A DNA stretch of 64,000 nucleotides. It comes from Paralichthys olivaceus (taxonomy: Eukaryota > Chordata > Actinopteri > Pleuronectiformes > Paralichthyidae). Location of the stretch: positions 15,179,501 to 15,243,500 of the forward strand of contig NC_091107.1 in the NCBI RefSeq assembly GCF_024713975.1, written 5' to 3'. The position numbers and the translations under genes were made by a program. This document shows positions 57,901 to 64,000 of this stretch, in pieces; position 1 is the stretch's first letter, and each line of letters begins with the position of its first letter. A model generated the notes under the pieces. That model was given only the letters and a program-made list of their open reading frames with translations, had not been told where the DNA came from and did not search any database.

Positions 57901-60900
57901 TGCTTTCACTTGTCGACAGATTGCATCAGTGGATTTTCATCATCTCTTCATGCTCTGTCTTATTTATCTCCTGCTTCCATCAGCACCACACAGGAGATGA
58001 TCTCTTCCATCAAACACGTACTCAGTCCTTCTTTCTGTGGTGTCCACCCTGTAAAACGTGTGTGTGATTCATGACACGCACAGGTTGAAAAATAGAGGAG
58101 CAATATTCACAGTGGTTACGGCCTGCAGCAGTGCATCCTGTGACTGAAAAAAATCACTGCAACCTTTCCCTCCTTAATGGTGTTTTTGTTACCTGTACCT
58201 CCATAGAAGCACGCCCGTTACTTTCCAGGCTCTCTCGGAGGGGGACAGGAAGATGTGGATGGAGGCCATGGATGGAAAAGAGCCTGTGAGTTTATTTCGC
58301 ATCTTATTTATTCTTATATTAAGGATGGTTTTTTGTGCTTTACTGTCAAAATACTGCAAAGCAATGTAGCAACTGGGCTCACCAATTTAACTCCCAACAT
58401 CACTTTACAATCACAACTATTTTTGTTAGAGGCTGCAATTGTTATTATTGAAATGCATGTCATTTACAGCTCCCTGATTGGATCGCACCTAATTAACAGT
58501 GTTTTATCTTCACAAGATGAATCCATTAAACCCTGGAGAGAAAAAACAGGAACAAATGATAGCTGAGCATATTAATTAATTAATAAACAATTGTAAAAGT
58601 GACAGCTCATGTTTGAAAGCTGTTAAGCACTTCGGGTGATCGGTGCGAGTGACCTCATTATGGCTCATTAATTCATCAGTGTGTGTCTAAATTATGGTTC
58701 CTGGCTTTTCGTAATTCACAGTTTGAATCTTAAAATCATGTGTGGGTGTTTATAGAAATCTCCTTGTAGAAACTGCAAACTTGTGGATCTGTCAAACCCT
58801 CCTGCTCCCATGCTCTGTCTCTGCATTGAGAGGTTTAATTCTTGATTTCAGCTCTAAGCACTGTTTTGCTTACAGTCATGCTCTGTCAGTTCTCTTTGTG
58901 GTTTGATGGCGGATGTTGGTTTGATGAGGTGTGGACACATAAACACAAACAGTCGCTATTAGAGGATGTGAAAATAACAGAAGGCACAATTTTCAGTGCC
59001 CTCCTCTTGTGCAACTTCCTCAAAGACTTCTGCATATGATAAACATTTCATAATAACTTTTCCAACCGCTTCGTTATTCAAATATTCTCAAGCAAATATC
59101 CACTGTGGTGTTCTACCACCGAGTCTGCAGGTCTCTGACACTTCAGTGTGGATGAGAATCTGCTCTGTGTGGAGTTTTTACATCCACTTTTACAAAAGTT
59201 TTATTGTCCCCGTCATCATACATGGAGAGGACAATTGTGGTTAAAATAATTTGTTTTGAAAGATTGATATACATTTATCAAAAGTCATGTGTCACATGTT
59301 TTTTAGATTTAATTAACCAAGCAACTTTTCAGGGAAATTATCTGAAGCTCATTCGATATTGAAAATAACTTTTACATGCAGCCCTTGTAGACAAACTTTA
59401 CAAATACACTTGCTTTGCCTTAATTTAACGCTGGTTCTTCACTCCTCAACTGAAGAGTGGTCTGCAGCTGCTCTGTAGTTGTCCCTGACCTCTGACCTTC
59501 ATTGGTGGAGAAGAACAAAAAGTTATTTAGGGTAGAAAATCTGACAGATGTGATTACAGACTATGCATTTAGTCACTTTGCATTTGTTTGTTTTTCATGC
59601 AGGAATTCTTTCTTTTTTTACTTAACACACTCGTCCCATTTCCTTTCTTTTTGCATTATTATTATTTACATGTTATTTAAGTCTTTTTTTAAACTTTAAC
59701 TCAAAATCTGGTGAAAATCTTTCCCCTCACTTCTCCTGGAATCTTTCACTGTGTCCTGGAGGCAGTTATGTGCTCTTGTATCACCATCAAGTCTTTTTTT
59801 TTTTTGGTGTCATTTTCAGTTTGAAGAAAGTAGCGTTCATTAATCCGGCTCTGGTGGATTTTTCCACATGCTCCACATTCTTCACTTTCCTTTTTACATT
59901 TTTTTCATTTCAGATCTATCACTCCCCAATTCACAAGCAAGCTGAAAGTAAGTATCTTTTCTCAGTCTGAAGATGGGATGTCGATGCAGACAGACACAAT
60001 GATGTCTCGTGTCTTTAGTTTACATCTGATGTCACTGAAAAATTCACGTTTCAACAATCAGAAGTAATGTTTGAAAACCCCTCTTTGCTCATTTTCTTTG
60101 TCTTTGTTTATGTCACAGTGGAGCTGAATGAAACTGGATTCAAATTTGTGCGAAAGTGCATCAACTATATTGAATCAAAAGGTAATGGTTCCTATTAGTG
60201 GCTTTTTTCTGCAGCATGGCGCTCACTTAGTTTGCCTCTATTCCCTGAAGGGGGCGTAGTTGAGTCATAGATTAGTCATTTTGATGCCACTCCTGCAGGC
60301 TGCTCTCAGGAACAAAACATCCCCTCAATCCAATTGTAGACGTCTAAATATCAGACATACGGTCTATTTAATATTGGTCAGATTTTAAATCATCATATCT
60401 TTATCCTTTGTTCATGATGAGAAGGTCCTTTAAGATTTGTTTGTCTGTTTTTTTTTAAATAACGATCTTTCCCTTGATTTAATGCATTTTCTCAGTGTAT
60501 GCTACAAACTGAATATCTCAACTCCATCTTGAAAGCAGATGTAGCGTCATAATTTTACAGTCACAATATGTTTTTCCACTACTGGGATTAATCTAGCAGA
60601 GAATGGAATTAATTGCTCAAACCATGACCGTGTAATTTGACACATGATCCCAGCGTTGGAGCATTGTTCGGTCTCAAACCAAATAGTGAAATGAAGCGTT
60701 GATAATCAGGAAAGAGCATCTATATCTTAATTGAGGCTCATGCAGACTCTGAAAAGACGCATGTGGTACTTTTCCACAGATCTGTATTTGTCCAGATCAC
60801 ACTGCCTTTTTTTTTTCTTAACTCCCCCCTTCTCCTCTCCTCTTTCCAGGAGTGACACAAGAAGGAGTGTACCGAACAGTTGGCAGCAACATTCAAGTGC

Positions 60901-62797
60901 AGAAGCTCTTAAATGCCTTCTTTGGTAAGGAAATAAGCCTGTGAACATCAGTCCATCCGCTTTATTCTCCTCGACTGGCTCATCTACCTGACTGCTACAT
61001 TACGGGTTCTGTAGCTTTTTGGGAACTTTGGATGTAAAACTGACGAGGGGGCCGGCCTCTCGCTCTCAGTACACCTGCTCTGGAGGGGCTCTGATTCTCC
61101 AAGTGGTTATAAATTATATATTTTTAAGATAAGGATGCATGAAAAAGCTAAACTAAATATAAAAGAGAACTGTGACTTGGCTCCATGTGCCTTTTAGTTC
61201 TCAAGAGCTTTACAGCATCTCTCAGCTCATTGTTTACATTTTTCGGCTCATCACTTAAAGTATTATTTTTTTATTGCTGGCTGCTGTTTATGAGTGGAGC
61301 ATTTAGCACCTAAAGGGACTGATGAATAGATTGAGATGTGTCCCGTGGACACAAACATGACTACAAATGAGCTGTAAAGCTGTTGCATATCTCCTGGATG
61401 GTGCTAACATGTCAGAGCTGGCTTTTACTGCAGGTTAAACTTCTGTTTGTTGAATAGATTTACATCTTTAGGGATTCTCATCCATAGCACACGGACATGT
61501 TGACTTTTCATATACTTGTAAATGCACAAACAACATCAAGTAGCAGTGGGCATACCTCCTCCAAGGCCCAACAGTTCCCTTATGAAACCACATTTAAATC
61601 TGCTAAATCCAGATTTTCCTTGGATCTGCACCAAATTGCTCACACTCACGGAAATCAGCTCCGTAAATCTTTTAAATCAAGATTGATCGTCTTATAATAA
61701 GTGACACACTGTCGAGATATACCCTCTTACAAATTCCCAGATCCGTCACTTCTTTTTTGCAGAAGTCACTTTTTCCCTGACCTATATCATATCCTTCAGC
61801 CACGTGGAAATTTGCCCAGTAGCTTTTGCTTAATCCTGCTGACAAACCAGCAAACCAACCAACCAACAAATAAATCGGACAGGGGTGTAAACAATCCCCT
61901 TGCTGGAGGTAATGAGTATGAATAACACCTGATCCCTGAAAGTGAAGCAGCTCAATGGATTTCAGCCTTCATTCATTTGATTATTTTTTTTTATTTCCTG
62001 TGCTTTTTCTCTGACAATCTGATTTAACCGTTTATTTACTTCTTGGCCTCACGTTGCATATCTGTAATCATAATTTAATCAGAGCTACCTTATGTCACAG
62101 CCATATCTAATGTCTTTTATAATTCAAGCTACTGGTCACAGGTGGTTTTCAGATTTTACATGAGATTTGGTTTAAGCCGTGTTCAATATCTGGTACTTGT
62201 TTGTTCTGATTGGCTCCTTCATAGACCCCACAAATCCAGCTGATGTGGACCTTCACAGCAGCGACTTGGATGTTAAAACCATCACGAGTGCATTGAAGTT
62301 TTACCTCAGGTGGGTATAAATGGTGGTGTATAAATAGACACATCTAATAGATGTTTTTGTAAATACACTATCATTCTTAATAGACAGCTTTTGTTTTTCA
62401 AAATTGTTGTAATTATCAAAACTGATTTTTCTTTCTTTATCATTAAAATGCTTTTAATTATGAATGAATGAAAATATAATCCTATCATAGTTAAACAAAT
62501 ATTGAATGCGTACAATTGGTTATTAGTCTAACTTGCCTGAAATTTTGTAGATTTCATTGTTGCACAGTGCTCCAACATTAGAATAACAAATGCAGCTTTG
62601 ACAGAGGTTTCGATTTCTAAGTGCTTTCTAGTGTAATAGTGTAATAAGTGAGTGTAGACCTTTTAGCTTTGTTTTGTGTTTCATGTGGTGAGTTGTACCA
62701 GATGTGTTCTCATGTTTCTTTATTTATTTAATGTGCAGGAGTCTGTCTGAACCTCTGATGACCTACGGTCGACACAGGGACCTCATGTGTGCTGCAA
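51950..62797 (+). CDS. ophn1: Oligophrenin-1 Rho GTPase-activating protein, 5' part (16 exons)
   Basis: Exons: 51950-52103, 53176-53271, 53666-53727, 54696-54767, 55643-55744, 55840-55950, 56096-56200, 56303-56432, 56526-56626, 56770-56861, 58207-58285, 59914-59947, 60119-60181, 60850-60924, 62225-62309, 62739-62797. All are GT-AG and in frame, giving 473 codons of about 800; the rest lies past the right edge. [20 protein letters not shown] is nearly identical to human OPHN1. Residues 1 to about 240 are the BAR membrane-curving domain. The PH domain follows (about 265-368, [20 protein letters not shown]). RhoGAP begins near 380, with the arginine finger R409 in [10 protein letters not shown] at the same number as in human. 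The protein is a RhoA/Rac/Cdc42 GAP at synapses and in endocytosis; human loss causes X-linked intellectual disability. The start is the first in-frame ATG after an AAG-rich leader. Confidence 0.95.
61540..61915. repeat. Decayed teleost interspersed repeat in an ophn1 intron
   Basis: Contains gggcatacctcctccaaggc, cttggatctgcaccaaattg and a cctgctgacaaaccagcaaa tail, in an order familiar from a widespread fish repeat. It lies between the exons at 60850 and 62225. No coding potential. Confidence 0.5.
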
Positions 62798-64000
62798 GTA
62801 AGACATGTTTTGGAAATCATCCAGTGCTAAAATCAACTAAGGTTGTGTTAATATCTCTGCCCACTCTATAAATTCTCCTCTTGGAGCATCTGTAGATCTA
62901 CCACTTAAATATCTAATGTCTTTGTTAATGTGTAAATGTGTTCAACTACATCCTCTGTTTAGATGTCACAGACGTGAGGAAGGTTAGAACTTTGCTATGC
63001 ATTCATGCAGAGAAAAAACTTCTCCTTTGCTTTGTGTGAATTCTAGAAAATCTTTTCAGATAGTTTGGACAGTATGTCTTCTTTATTCTTACTTTAAAGT
63101 GTAACTTCTTCTCTGTTTTGGGTTAAATGTTTCTCCATGGCTACCACACACACCAACCCACAATAACAAAGTTATCCACATTGTCTCCCCATGAGCGACC
63201 ACTCCAGTAGCAGCAGCAGACACACGTTTAAGACAGAAACGTCATATGAAGACTGTCAGGATAGGCAGCTGTTTCATCCAGCGTTGTGCTTTAAGGGTTT
63301 AGGTTCAGCAGCGAAATGAGAATGATTTGAAATTAGATTTTGTTAATATAGTCAAATATGCATAAATGTCATGATGCAGGGACGTCAGTTGACTCTGTGT
63401 AAGCATTGACCCAGCAATGTCCAAGATGGACAACACTGAGTGAGCCATAAAAAATACGATATTAATTGATGTATTTCACCAAAGGACATTCACATAATTT
63501 AGTTCACAGCTCAAAAAACTAATTTAAGTGTTCAGTATCACCAGAAGGTTGGCAGTTCAATCCTCATTCTTCCCCATCTGCATGCTAACTAATTGTAAGA
63601 TAAAAGCTAAATGACATGTAATGTAATAATTGAAAACTGTAAGCACTGCCTTGAAGAGACTTGGATTCGAGGTATAACACAGTATGTCAGTGCTGTGCAG
63701 ACTGTAGGTTCAGCAGGTCTTCAGGCAGGATTATATCACTGTGGACACTAAAGGAAATCTAAGCCCACTGTTTGTTTTTGTCTGTCACGCCACTTCGCTG
63801 TTAAACAGAGACGACAGTGAGTTTAATAGCATCAGCCTCATTTCGCTGGGATGTTACAGGTGGTCCTTTACACAACCGGTGGCCTCAGTTTCCTGGAAAT
63901 TCTGTTCATTAAATTAATGGGAGCCTGGCTTTGTTATGGACACTTGGTTTTATTAGTCTAGTTCCATTACAGTGGACGTCTGCATCCTCCTTCATGTTTA
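62798..64000 (+). other. ophn1 intron running off the right edge
   Basis: The donor GTAAGA follows 62797. No exon matching the next part of the RhoGAP domain was found in the remaining 1.2 kb, so the gene continues outside the window. Confidence 0.7.

Overview
The window is vertebrate nuclear DNA, almost certainly from a ray-finned (teleost) fish. It has GT-AG introns of fish-like size, AT-rich spacers, CA/CT/TA microsatellites, and many short decayed repeats of kinds I recognise from teleost genomes. No bacterial, phage, plasmid or CRISPR content was seen. Gene names rest on reading the spliced exons against remembered vertebrate families; no search was run.

There are six protein-coding genes. 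(1) 178-6033, plus: the last 13 coding exons of a CLOCK/NPAS2-type circadian bHLH-PAS factor; its 5' part lies off the left edge. (2) 11096-16940, minus: a complete 15-exon radx gene (841 aa), an RPA1-like single-strand DNA-binding protein of replication forks, tail-to-tail with the first gene. (3) 18679-31966, plus: a complete 20-exon tbc1d8b gene (1100 aa), a Rab GTPase-activating protein, head-to-head with radx across 1.7 kb that holds a perfect CRE and a ZNF143/Staf-like motif. (4) 39647-40714, minus: an intronless alpha connexin (355 aa) close to Cx46. (5) 45479-46201, minus: an intronless beta connexin (240 aa) of the GJB1/Cx32 group. (6) 51950 to beyond 62797, plus: the first 16 coding exons of ophn1 (BAR, PH and start of RhoGAP), running off the right edge.

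In mammals RADX, TBC1D8B, GJB1 and OPHN1 are all X-linked, so this looks like a fish segment equivalent to mammalian Xq. The CLOCK/NPAS2 paralogue is the odd member: in mammals NPAS2 lies beside TBC1D8, the paralogue of TBC1D8B, so the pairing here may preserve an ancestral linkage.

The spacers (6.0-11.1, 32.0-39.6, 40.7-45.5 and 46.2-51.9 kb) hold no convincing further genes. They carry TIR-bearing MITEs, a long foldback repeat, LINE remnants and simple repeats. The genes do not form one pathway. I found no previously undescribed system; the most checkable oddities are a frame-forced GC-AG intron in radx, the hybrid CLOCK/NPAS2 character of the first gene, the short tail of the GJB1-like connexin, and the foldback element at 10.3-10.7 kb.
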